From the NCBI GenBank assembly GCA_963995525.1, contig OZ023214.1:50348578-50412577 (forward strand): a stretch of 64,000 bases of DNA, given 5' to 3'. The notes beneath the pieces are model-generated. The model was not told the origin of the DNA and searched no databases. It saw only the letters and a program-made list of their open reading frames with translations. Each line of letters begins with the position of its first letter. The first letter of the stretch is position 1. This document shows, in pieces, positions 51,976 through 63,630 of this stretch. A program made the position numbers and the translations under genes. Source of the stretch: Escarpia spicata (Eukaryota; Annelida; Polychaeta; Sabellida; Siboglinidae).

Positions 51976-52030
51976 TGAGAATTGGATAGTGCACTTTATA
52001 TAAGTACTTACTTTTACCTTTTACTGGTAG
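51976..52030 (+). mobile_element. SINE family 1 (right part after the gypsy insertion)
   Basis: After the duplicated TGAG: AATTGGATAGTGCACTTTAT then ATAAGTACTTACTTTTACC, the 3' end of the SINE at 45445-45734. It is followed by TGGTAGGTTGAGGACCAAGT, as at 33720-33770. Confidence 0.85.
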
Positions 52031-52062
52031 GTTGAGGACCAAGTACAACATTACAATCTGCA

Positions 52063-55000
52063 GACAGTAGTTCTATGTGTCACCCCGTGTTCTGGCTGAC
52101 TTTATTGCATCCTTCTCTGCAGACAGTAGTTCTGTGTCACCCCGTGTTCTGGCTGACTTTATTGCATCCTTCTCTGCAGACAGTAGTTCTATGTGTCACC
52201 CCGTGTTCTGGCTGACTTTATTGCATCCTTCTCTGCAGACAGTAGTTCTGTGTCACCCCGTGTTCTGGCTGACTTTATTGCATCCTTCTCTGCAGACAGT
52301 AGTTCTGTGTCACCCCGTGTTCTGGCTGACTTTATTGCATCCTTCTCTGCAGACAGTAGTTCTGTGTCACCCCGTGTTCTGGCTGACTTTATTGCATCCT
52401 TCTCTGCAGACAGTAGTTCTATGTGTCACCCCGTGTTCTGGCTGACTTTATTGCATCCTTCTCTGCAGACAGTAGTTCTATGTGTCACCCCGTGTTCTGG
52501 CTGACTTTATTGCATCCTTCTCTGCAGACAGTAGTTCTATGTGTCACCCCGTGTTCTGGCTGACTTTATTGCATCCTTCTCTGCAGACAGTAGTTCTATG
52601 TGTCACCCCGTGTTCTGGCTGACTTTAGTGCATCCTTCTCTGCAGACAGTAGTTCTATGTGTCACCCCGTGTTCTGGCTGACTTTATTGCATCCTTCTCT
52701 GCAGACAGTAGTTCTATGTGTCACCCCGTGTTCTGGCTGACTTTATTGCATCCTTCTCTGCAGACAGTAGTTCTATGTGTCACCCCGTGTTCTGGCTGAC
52801 TTTATTGCATCCTTCTCTGCAGACAGTAGTTCTGTGTCACCCCGTGTTCTGGCTGACTTTATTGCATCCTTCTCTGCAGACAGTAGTTCTATGTGTCACC
52901 CCGTGTTCTGGCTGACTTTATTGCATCCTTCTCTGCAGACAGTAGTTCTATGTGTCACCCCGTGTTCTGGCTGACTTTATTGCATCCTTCTCTGCAGACA
53001 GTAGTTCTATGTGTCACCCCATGTTCTGGCTGACTTTATTGCATCCTTCTCTGCAGACAGTAGTTCTATGTGTCACCCCTGTTCTGGCTGACTTTATTGT
53101 ATGCTTCTCTGCAGACAGTAGTTCTATGTGTCACCCCTGTTCTGGCTGACTTTATTACATCATTCTCTGCAGACAGTAGTTCTATGTGTCACCCCGTGTT
53201 CTGGCTGACTTTATTGCATCCTTCTCTGCAGACAGTAGTTCTATGTGTCACCCCGTGTTCTGGCTGACTTTATTGCATCCTTCTCTGCAGACAGTAGTGC
53301 TATGTGTCACCCCGTGTTCTGGCTGACTGTATTGCATCCTTCTCTGCAGACAGTAGTTCTATGTGTCACCCCGTGTTCTGGCTAACTTTATTGCATCCTT
53401 CTCTGCAGACAGTAGTTCTGTGTCACCCCGTGTTCTGGCTGACTTTATTGCATCCTTCTCTGCAGACAGTAGTTCTGTGTCACCCCGTGTTCTGGCTGAC
53501 TTTATTGCATCCTTCTCTGCAGACAGTAGTTATATGTGTCACCCCGTGTTCTGGCTGACTTTATTGCATCCTTCTCTGCAGACAGTAGTTCTATGTGTCA
53601 CCCCGTGTTCTGGCTGACTTTATTGCATCCTTCTCTGCAGACAGTAGTTCTATGTGTCACCCCGTGTTCTGGCTGACTTTATTGCATCCTTCTCTGCAGA
53701 CAGTAGTTCTATGTGTCACCCCGTGTTCTGGCTGACTTTATTGCATCCTTCTCTGCAGACAGTAGTTCTATGTGTCACCCCGTGTTCTGGCTGACTTTAT
53801 TGCATCCTTCTCTGCAGACAGTAGTTCTATGTGTCACCCCGTGTTCTGGCTGACTTTATTGCATCCTTCTCTGCAGACAGTAGTTCTATGTGTCACCCCG
53901 TGTTCTGGCTGACTTTATTGCATCCTTCTCTGCAGACAGTAGTTCTGTGTGTCACCCCGTGTTCTGGCTGACTTTATTGCATCCTTCTCTGCAGACAGTA
54001 GTTCTATGTGTCACCCCGTGTTCTGGCTGACTTTATTGCATCCTTCTCTGCAGACAGTAGTTCTGTGTCACCCCGTGTTCTGGCTGACTTTATTGCATCC
54101 TTCTCTGCAGACAGTAGTTCTGTGTCACCCCGTGTTCTGGCTTACTTTATTGCATCCTTCTCTGCAGACAGTAGTTCTGTGTCACCCCGTGTTCTGGCTG
54201 ACTTTATTGCATCCTTCTCTGCAGACAGTAGTTCTATGTGTCACCCCGTGTTCTGGCTGACTTTATTGCATCCTTCTCTGCAGACAGTAGTTCTATGTGT
54301 CACCCCGTGTTCTGGCTGACTTTATTGCATCCTTCTCTGCAGACAGTAGTTCTATGTGTCACCCCGTGTTCTGGCTGACTTTATTGCATCCTTCTCTGCA
54401 GACAGTAGTTCTATGTGTCACCCCGTGTTCTGGCTGACTTTAGTGCATCCTTCTCTGCAGACAGTAGTTCTATGTGTCACCCCGTGTTCTGGCTGACTTT
54501 ATTGCATCCTTCTCTGCAGACAGTAGTTCTATGTGTCACCCCGTGTTCTGGCTGACTTTATTGCATCCTTCTCTGCAGACAGTAGTTCTATGTGTCACCC
54601 CGTGTTCTGGCTGACTTTATTGCATCCTTCTCTGCAGACAGTAGTTCTGTGTCACCCCGTGTTCTGGCTGACTTTATTGCATCCTTCTCTGCAGACAGTA
54701 GTTCTATGTGTCACCCCGTGTTCTGGCTGACTTTATTGCATCCTTCTCTGCAGACAGTAGTTCTATGTGTCACCCCGTGTTCTGGCTGACTTTATTGCAT
54801 CCTTCTCTGCAGACAGTAGTTCTATGTGTCACCCCATGTTCTGGCTGACTTTATTGCATCCTTCTCTGCAGACAGTAGTTCTATGTGTCACCCCTGTTCT
54901 GGCTGACTTTATTGTATGCTTCTCTGCAGACAGTAGTTCTATGTGTCACCCCTGTTCTGGCTGACTTTATTACATCATTCTCTGCAGACAGTAGTTCTAT

Positions 55001-57375
55001 GTGTCACCCCGTGTTCTGGCTGACTTTATTGCATCCTTCTCTGCAGACAGTAGTTCTATGTGTCACCCCGTGTTCTGGCTGACTTTATTGCATCCTTCTC
55101 TGCAGACAGTAGTGCTATGTGTCACCCCGTGTTCTGGCTGACTGTATTGCATCCTTCTCTGCAGACAGTAGTTCTATGTGTCACCCCGTGTTCTGGCTAA
55201 CTTTATTGCATCCTTCTCTGCAGACAGTAGTTCTGTGTCACCCCGTGTTCTGGCTGACTTTATTGCATCCTTCTCTGCAGACAGTAGTTCTGTGTCACCC
55301 CGTGTTCTGGCTGACTTTATTGCATCCTTCTCTGCAGACAGTAGTTATATGTGTCACCCCGTGTTCTGGCTGACTTTATTGCATCCTTCTCTGCAGACAG
55401 TAGTTCTATGTGTCACCCCGTGTTCTGGCTGACTTTATTGCATCCTTCTCTGCAGACAGTAGTTCTATGTGTCACCCCGTGTTCTGGCTGACTTTATTGC
55501 ATCCTTCTCTGCAGACAGTAGTTCTATGTGTCACCCCGTGTTCTGGCTGACTTTATTGCATCCTTCTCTGCAGACAGTAGTTCTATGTGTCACCCCGTGT
55601 TCTGGCTGACTTTATTGCATCCTTCTCTGCAGACAGTAGTTCTATGTGTCACCCCGTGTTCTGGCTGACTTTATTGCATCCTTCTCTGCAGACAGTAGTT
55701 CTATGTGTCACCCCGTGTTCTGGCTGACTTTATTGCATCCTTCTCTGCAGACAGTAGTTCTATGTGTCACCCCGTGTTCTGGCTGACTTTATTGCATCCT
55801 TCTCTGCAGACAGTAGTTCTGTGTGTCACCCCGTGTTCTGGCTGACTTTATTGCATCCTTCTCTGCAGACAGTAGTTCTATGTGTCACCTCGTGTTCTGG
55901 CTGACTTTATTGCATCCTTCTCTGCAGACAGTAGTTCTATGTGTCACCCCGTGTTCTGGCTGACTTTATTGCATCCTTCTCTGCAGACAGTAGTTCTGTG
56001 TCACCCCGTGTTCTGGCTGACTTTATTGCATCCTTCTCTGCAGACAGTAGTTCTATGTGTCACCCCGTGTTCTGGCTGACTTTATTGCATCCTTCTCTGC
56101 AGACAGTAGTTCTATGTGTCACCCCGTGTTCTGGCTGACTTTATTGCATCCTTCTCTGCAGACAGTAGTGCTATGTGTCACCCCGTGTTCTGGCTGACTT
56201 TATTGCATCCTTCTCTGCAGACAGTAGTTCTATGTGTCACCCCGTGTTCTGGCTGACTTTATTGCATCCTTCTCTGCAGACAGTAGTTCTATGTGTCACC
56301 CCGTGTTCTGGCTGACTTTATTGCATCCTTCTCTGCAGACAGTAGTTCTGTCACCCGTGTTCTGGCTGACTTTATTGCATCCTTCTCTGCAGACAGTAGT
56401 TCTATGTGTCACCCCGTGTTCTGGCTGACTTTATTGCATCCTTCTCTGCAGACAGTAGTTCTATGTGTCACCCCGTGTTCTGGCTGACTTTATTGCATCC
56501 TTCTCTGCAGACAGTAGTTCTATGTGTCACCCCGTGTTCTGGCTGACTTTATTGCATCCTTCTCTGCAGACAGTAGTTCTGTCACCCGTGTTCTGGCTGA
56601 CTTTATTGCATCCTTCTCTGCAGACAGTAGTTCTATGTGTCACCCCGTGTTCTGGCTGACTTTATTGCATCCTTCTCTACAGACAGTAGTTCTGTGTCAC
56701 CCCATGTTCTGGCTGACTTTATTGCATCCTTCTCTGCAGACAGTAGTTCTATGTGTCACCCAGTGTTCTGGCTGACTTTATTGCATCCTTCTCTGCAGAC
56801 AGTAGTTCTATGTGTCACCCCGTGTTCTGGCCGACTTTATTGCATCCTTCTCTGCAGACAGTAGTTCTATGTGTCACCCCGTGTTCTGGCTGACTTTATT
56901 GCATCCTTCTCTGCAGACAGTAGTTCTATGTGTCACCCCGTGTTCTGGCTGACTTTATTGCATCCTTCTCTGCAGACAGTAGTTCTATGTGTCACCCCGT
57001 GTTCTGGCTGACTTTATTGCATCCTTCTCTGCAGACAGTAGTTCTGTGTCACCCGTGTTCTGGCTGACTTTATTGCATCCTTCTCTGCAGACAGTAGTTC
57101 TATGTGTCACCCCGTGTTCTGGCTGACTTTATTGCATCCTTCTCTACAGACAGTAGTTCTGTGTCACCCCGTGTTCTGGCTGACTTTATTGCATCCTTCT
57201 CTACAGACAGTAGTTCTGTGTCACCCCATGTTCTGGCTGACTTTATTGCATCCTTCTCTGCAGACAGTAGTTCTGTGTCACCCCCATGTTCTGGCTGACT
57301 TTACTGCATCCTTCTCTGCAGACAGTAGTTCTATGTGTCACCCCCTGTTCTGGCTGACTTTATTGCATCCTTCCT
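52063..57375. repeat. 59/57-bp minisatellite array, about 90 units, with an 1815-bp higher-order repeat
   Basis: Unit CTATGTGTCACCCCGTGTTC TGGCTGACTTTATTGCATCC TTCTCTGCAGACAGTAGTT (59 bp); the 57-bp form lacks two bases (CTGTGTCACC). Runs of 57-bp units stay open, producing repetitive frames that are not genes. Diagnostic variants recur exactly 1815 bp apart (CCCCTGTTCTGG at 53071 and 54886; AGTGCTATG at 53296 and 55111; TTAGTGCATC at 52626 and 54441), showing a block duplication of about 31 units. Each unit contains CTGAC, 17 bases, then TTCTCTGCAG|ACAG, a full 3' splice-site-like arrangement on plus. The array ends abruptly at about 57375. Confidence 0.96.
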
Positions 57376-58606
57376 CAGTGAATGCATGAATAGTCGAATA
57401 TACGAAGTTGGTTTAATAAAAGAACTGCCTATCTATTTTACTTAAAATCATTAACATAATTTTACCCAGTGTAATATTAACCTTTTGTGTACAGGGATTG
57501 TGCCGAGTTGTCATCACTTGAAGTGTTATTTGTATTTGTTTAGGCTTTCGTACTGCTTCGACTCATGCTTGAGAATCATATTATTTGATTTAAGATTAAG
57601 GTATTTATGTTAACATATATTCAAGCCACACAAATGAGATTCTTATCTTGTTTTATCAATGAGGTCCAAACAAATTTTTTATCAGGACTGTATCTCTCCT
57701 GGCTAGACTAGATCATTACCGGTACATCAAAAACATGAAATGATAAGACTGACCTGCAATTATATCATTAACCATGGTGCAAATTATTGCATACCAGCTG
57801 AGTAACTTCAGCTCTGGGAGAGAAAACAACTACACATGGATTGATATTTCCCAAGTGAAGCCATATCTAGACCAAAGATTATGAGATGCTGATGTTACTT
57901 TATACAGCAAAACTCTAGCATTTGTTTTTTGGCAACCATACTAAAAAAATGATACACCGACCCTGTTGCTTTATGCCGATGTAACAACAATCAATTTTTT
58001 TCATTCCGTTTTGAAATCATTAGCAATTAATCCAGCAAATAAACAATTACCGTTGACATGTTTTATAGCATTATTAAGAATATCATGTCACTGTTTTGGT
58101 GAAATTAAACATGTTTGACCTGAACACAAATTAAATGTACAATGGGTAAAATGGGAATGATGTGTCATCATTGTAAACACCAGTGCATGGCAGCAATTAT
58201 CTTTGATGACATAGAAAAAAACATTAAATTTTAGTACATTCTTTAACGATTAAGTTAAATTAAATGTTCTCTTTGAAACTTCATATGCATAAACTTAATA
58301 CTCTTGTCTACAAATGTGCCAAATACAGAGTTCATTGAATGTGATCTCATGTCACTTAGCCCACTCAAACATGGTCATTTGCATGTCATAAAACAAATCA
58401 GTTCATCAGATGTTGCCAACATCACCAAAGTAAGGGCCGCGGAGTGCGCCCTATTTTTTAGCATGGCGCGCAATGGTGAGGGTTGGTGTTTCATGCTTTA
58501 TCTGAAATTGCAGTCATGGAATGTTATATTTTTTGATATCACCGTGAAGATAATAATCTAATCTACAAGTTTGTTGCTGGATATACACAGGAATTGTGTT
58601 GTTTAT

Positions 58607-58707
58607 ATTGCCGTTTGAACATTGCGAATGCTTGATCTAGCATTATATCTGCGGCTGAGTATACTGTACATTGCAGGATTAAGTATTCACGATGTTCAAA
58701 CGGCAAT
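58607..58707 (+). other. 101-nt near-perfect hairpin, possible small RNA precursor or tiny MITE
   Basis: Arms ATTGCCGTTTGAACAT and ATGTTCAAACGGCAAT pair perfectly. Pairing continues inward for about 25 more positions with only a few mismatches or G-U pairs, leaving a loop of about 12-15 nt (around CTGCGGCTGAGTATA). The stem length (about 40 bp) is slightly more than usual for a microRNA precursor. No family recognised. Confidence 0.5.
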
Positions 58708-58785
58708 AAATCAGAAACTGAAAACAAATCCTGGTACGTCCAGTGACAAATTTGTAGATACGATTATTATCCTTATGGTGATATA

Positions 58786-59645
58786 GCTGCTACTATCATA
58801 TTAAAGACATTCGGCGAATTCGGCCACACCTGATGGAAGAATCATGCAAGACACTTGTTCACGCACTAGTGACATCCCGTTTCGATTATGGGAATGCACT
58901 TCTTTATCGTCTTCCACACACGGTGATGCAACGTCTACAAAGGGTGCAGAACTGTGCCGCCCGCCTAATTACTTACACGAGGAAATACGAACACATCACG
59001 CCCGTGTTGCAGCGTTTACACTGGCTACCCGTTCATTTGAGACCGACCTACAAAGTGCTGGTGTTTACGTATTGTGCCTTGAATGGTCTAGCGCCAGACT
59101 ACATAAGTGAGTTAATTGGCTACCATCCCATCAACAGAACTCTACGATCTACCTTGCAGCCTCGCCTTTTGTTCGTACCGGCCTCACAAACTGTTACTCA
59201 TGGTGATCACCGTTTCGTGGTTTGCTCGGCGGTTCTATGGAACAATTTGCCTCCTACGCTCAGGACAGCAACATCATTACAAGTGTTTAAAACACTTTTG
59301 AAGACTATAATTCACCGACGAGAACATTTTATGTGCTTTCTACTGATAAATATAGTTTTGTTTTATTAGTTTCTTAACATATTTATGGTTATTCTTCTTG
59401 TATAAATGAATGTATTTATAGTAGTTTTTAAGAATGTCTTAATATGTGTATTTAATTAAAAGTTTTTAATGATCTCTCTTTTTTAAATATTTTTTTGTAT
59501 ATTTAAGGTAATTAAATTTTTTACATATTGATTTCTTAGTTAGCATTTCTTTTTATGTAAAATACTATTATATACGTGTGCATGTGTGTAAAGCGCCCGA
59601 GAGCAATTTTAATTGATCAGACACTATATAAGTACTTTTATTTAT
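58786..59645 (+). mobile_element. L2-like LINE, 5'-truncated (reverse-transcriptase C-terminus and 3' tail)
   Basis: Open from about 58795: IKDIRRIRPHLMEESCKTLV, HALVTSRFDYGNALLYRLP, LQRVQNCAARLITYTRKYEH, ITPVLQRLHWLPVHLRPTYK, a stretch typical of the L2 clade, to the stop near 59369. The 3' end (AAGCGCCCGAGAGCAATTTT, ACTATATAAGTAC) resembles L2 tails. Intact over 180 codons, so relatively young. Confidence 0.88.
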
Positions 59646-59714
59646 TTATATAAAAATACTATTCGTTGTTGTGCACAAACCTACAGGATGTCTTCAACAG
59701 TTTATGACTAGCTG

Positions 59715-59850
59715 CTGGAAAATAACTGCATCCGTGTCTTGTAGAAAACAACTGGATCTGTCATTTAGGAAAAACAACTGAATCCATCATGTCATGCAGA
59801 AAAAACAACTGAATCCATGTCGTGTAGGAAAAACAACTGAATCTGTGTCT
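59715..59850. repeat. About 29-bp repeat AAAAACAACTGAATCC, 5 copies
   Basis: AACTGCATCCGTGTCTTGTA, ACAACTGGATCTGTCAT, AAACAACTGAATCCATCATG, AACAACTGAATCCATGTCGT, ACAACTGAATCTGTGTC in succession with small length changes. Confidence 0.75.
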
Positions 59851-61249
59851 AAACAACATGGACTTTGTGGTGATAATTTTTTTTTATAGTTGCATACATA
59901 TAACTCTACATCTCTGGAACTGTGTGACTCATGTGACCTGACAAGCCATTTTGCTGGTATGACTGAATTAGTATCAACAAGGGATTCCAACAAACAAAAT
60001 ATATTTCACAATTTAATTATAAATTCAGACTTATTAGGATTACAAACTGTTTTAATAAACAAATGGAAACACAATTGTTCTAGTGACTGATGTGCAGGTT
60101 AGTTTTATATATATATATATGTGGAATTGTACAATACTGCGCCAAATTGGTGTCCTGTAACTTACGCTATATTTACTCCATAACCAGCTTCTTTGTGGAC
60201 AGTTCCTGTTGATAACATTTGTGCTGTATCTTAGACCCATGAAGAAAGAAGAGACACAAAAAACACATCCTGCCCGTTTATTGTTGTTTGAAAAAATTGT
60301 TGTGGACAATGTGGTGGATAATGTAAGTTACAGTGTCCACCATTTCAGGTCCAGAGTGCTGTGATCATTCTTAACATTTTTAAAGACTTTTGGTTGGATT
60401 CTGATGAGGTACTAGCATACACCAGTCAAGCAAATTTTGATTTCTAAAGGGTTTCACATTCTCATATTTTACTTAAAAGACACCATGTAACTTACATCAT
60501 GAACTTCATTTGGCATTGCGCCACATAACAGTGAGTATAGAGATCTTATCTTCTTTAATTTTAGGTGTAGATGTATCTTGGCTACCATCTAAGACAGTTT
60601 TTCATTTATTTTAAGCACTTTTTGTTTACACTTTTTTGTTGTCCTGTCCTCCTTTTTGTTTGGTTGTCACCAAACATTATGGGAAAATAAATTAATTGCT
60701 AGAGTGACACCATCTATATAGTGCTGCTCGTGTGTTGTCCGTAATTTGTTTGGCATGCTGTGTCCCTCCAAAAAGTTCTTGGAAGATGACACCATTGATC
60801 CAGCTCACGTACAGTTCATCGATGGTCAACCTTATAAAAAATATAGCTTGATCAGGTTCAATGCAACTGTCCACTCTAGTAGGATTTAACAGTTGAATGT
60901 AAACTGAAACTCGGTTGAAGCTCGATTCATTTACATGTGAAACATTCATCTGCCCGGTAGTTTAAATTAAACTGCGTTTGGGTCAAGTTTGGAATTAACT
61001 GAATTAAACTTCAGTCTTCACTGGCTGAAAAGATATTAAATTCTTATTTTAAATGTAATTATTAGTTAATTTTTGTTGTTTCAATTAAATGTAACAATTA
61101 TATTTATAAGTCATTATCTTATTGAATGTAGAATCTGAATCGAACATTTGCCATTACATAATGCTGCGTTCGAATGGGCTCGTTTATATCGTAAACGCGA
61201 CTTGGCGAACAGGATTCTGCAAAGCCAAAGTCCACGAGCTCCTCAAGTT

Positions 61250-62130
61250 TACCACTTGGCACTTGTTTTAACAAGATTTAACAAGATTGCCATCCAGAGA
61301 ATTAACTCTAGATGGCAGGTGGACAAGCCTTTTATCTACATATATCCAGCCCTTCTGAGGTGTGTTGATTTTATTTTTAAACATATTCACACAACTAGCA
61401 CCCACACAATCATCAGATAATCTGTTCCATTCATTCACAGTCCTTTGTGAAAATGAAAACTTTCTTATGTCTAATCTACACTGCACCTTTACTAATGTAA
61501 CTTCAAGTCCTCTAGTCTTTCTATCTTTCATAACCATTCAATATTTTAAACACTTCTATCTGATCTCCTCTCAATCTCCTGGTCTCTAGTGTTGTTAAAC
61601 CACATTCTTTTAGGCGTTTTTCATAACTAAGATCCCTCAGTTTTGGTATCATTTTAGTCGCTCGATCTCCTCTGTACTCTTTCTAGCATATCTATGTCCT
61701 TGCGACATGGCCTCCACGCTTGTATACAATATTCTAAATGAGGCCTAACTATTGTTTTGTACAGCAGTATTATTAGTTCTTTTTCTTTATATGCTATATT
61801 TCACCTAATCAATCCAAGGATTTGATTTCCTTTTGAAGCTGCAATTCCATACTGCTCTGAAACCTTCATGTCAGCACTAATTGTCAGCCCTTAGTCTTTC
61901 TCTTTTACATTAGTACTTAGTACAGTTCCCCCCATTGTATATTCTACATATTCGTTCCCATATCCTGTGTGAAGGCATTTACATTTCCCAAAATTGAACA
62001 ACATTTGCCACTTTTCAGACCATTTGATCAACCTGTCAGGATCATCTTGTAAATGCTGTCTATTTCCATCACTTTTAATCCTTCTAAACACTTTCGTATC
62101 ATCTGCAAATTTCAACACCTTGATATAATT
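61250..62130 (-). mobile_element. CR1-like LINE, reverse-transcriptase C-terminal half
   Basis: FADDTKVFRRIKSDGNRQHL, WSEKWQMLFNFGKCKCLHTG (62118-61891), a frame-broken stretch with LEYCIQAWRP and ERVQRRATKMI-like text (61880-61540), then KTRGLEVTLVKVQCRLDIRK, FSFSQRTVNEWNRLS (61537-61268). Fragments of the same family: 33130-33360 and 37330-37380. Reverse orientation to the L2 piece. Confidence 0.85.
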
Positions 62131-62722
62131 ATATCATCATCCAAATCGTTTATATATATTAAGAATAATAGTTGTAGGTCATTGAATGTTTTAATAGTTA
62201 TTGAATGTTTAATAATAGTTAAGAATAACGAATAGTTGTAGGTCCCAAGTTGTAAATATATGGACATTATGCAACTGGGTCTAGTGTTACGAAGTCGCGT
62301 TTACGGTGGTGTACACGAGGTCATTGGAACGAACAGTGTAAGACTACCGATTATCAACTACTAACTAGGGCAGGCTATAGCTAGCTCAGCAGTATGCAGT
62401 GGAATTTTCCACACACTCGCTGCACCGCTGTCACACACGCAGTCACGCTCACTGCCAGTGTGCGTGGGCGCATTAAATGTGTGGTATCGACAAAGTATGA
62501 TAACGATACACCAGCCACCATGACATTCTGTCAGGCATAAGCTAGTCGTACAACACGTTTCTTAACAACAACTTCGTTGGCAAACAAAAAAGTACAACGA
62601 ATTTTGTTGTCAACACACCAAGAGCGATAATATAAAATGACAGCGCGTGTTGTGGTGAAGACGAGGCTTCGCGAGACTCGTATCTCCGTCCGCGTGTTGC
62701 AAGATTCAGAAGCTGTAGCGGC

Positions 62723-62769
62723 ATGAACATCAACCCGATAATACACCTACAACACCACAGGCACAGCGG
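62723..62769 (+). CDS. Possible first coding exon of an unidentified plus-strand gene
   Basis: ATG at 62723 opens 15 codons plus two bases (MNINPIIHLQHHRHS) and ends at a strong donor CAGCGG|gtaagtatcc. The 300 bp upstream (62400-62720) are richer in CpG than the surroundings, as expected of a promoter. No downstream exon is identified before 64000. The peptide is too short to name. Confidence 0.35.
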
Positions 62770-63200
62770 GTAAGTATCCACTTGATATATGTATGACGTA
62801 GAAATCAGAATTGGGGCGTCCGGCCAGTCAATAGGGTGGATACGGAGCTGCTTTACCGGCCTCACCTTCCCCCCGGCTCCCCTATTAATTTAATGGCCAT
62901 GTTCAACAGCTTCCATCGTTGGCAACGCAGTATAAACATATAACGATGTAATTCGTCGACGCTCCAATACCAAGTAAGGTCATCTTAGCGATCAAAAGGA
63001 AAATGGAGATATTAAATCCATATAAAGCCAATCAACGATATGTCGTATCCATAGCCGAATAGGTATAAATGAAGACGCATAAGTCCTAACAAGTCGGTAA
63101 TATTTCATCATTCATACTCAATTGCATAAACGGACATGACTCAGGATTTTAGTACTGCCACTCGACGGTGGCGACGTCTAGGAAAATATGCTCACTCAAG

Positions 63201-63630
63201 CACTTGTTTAGAATCCGGACCCACCTCGATTTTACCATTATAACTTGAGTTTTTCCTAACTTTAATACCTTAGAACGTTAGTTCCATCATTCAACATCAT
63301 CCCAGGCATATTTATATTACAAAGATATTGTGTCTTTGCGCACTTTTGAAAAATTAAGCCCAAATAGTGACCTGGTTTGCGCTAGTCTGCACCGCTGCAG
63401 TCGTGCATTACTGCATAGCGCTTGTAAAATGAGTGATATAGCGGCGTATGTTGATGCAAACCAGGGCGCTATTCACGCCTCAAAAGTGCGCTAAGACGCA
63501 CTATTCTCAACGTAAATATGCCTGGGATAAATTATGTTGAATAATGGAACTAACGCAATGAGGTATCAAAGTTAGGCAAAACTCAAGTTATAACGGCAAA
63601 ATCGAAGTGGGTCCGGATTCTACACAAGTC
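63201..63630. mobile_element. Foldback MITE, about 430 bp
   Basis: Left arm CACTTGTTTAGAATCCGGAC, CCACCTCGATTTTACC and right arm inverse ...GTGGGTCCGGATTCTACACAAGT. Self-complementarity extends over about 200 bp per arm (CAACATCATCCCAGGCATAT versus ATATGCCTGGGATAAATTAT), with an inner hairpin around GTGACCTGGTTTGCGC / GCAAACCAGGGCGC. No open frame. The same family occurs broken at 12755-15350. Confidence 0.85.

Noticed and set aside
52077..57389. Dozens of open frames reading SPRVLADFIASFSADSSS or HPVFWLTLLHPSLQTVV
   Set aside because: Shadows of the 57/59-bp minisatellite. Frame is lost at each 59-bp unit.
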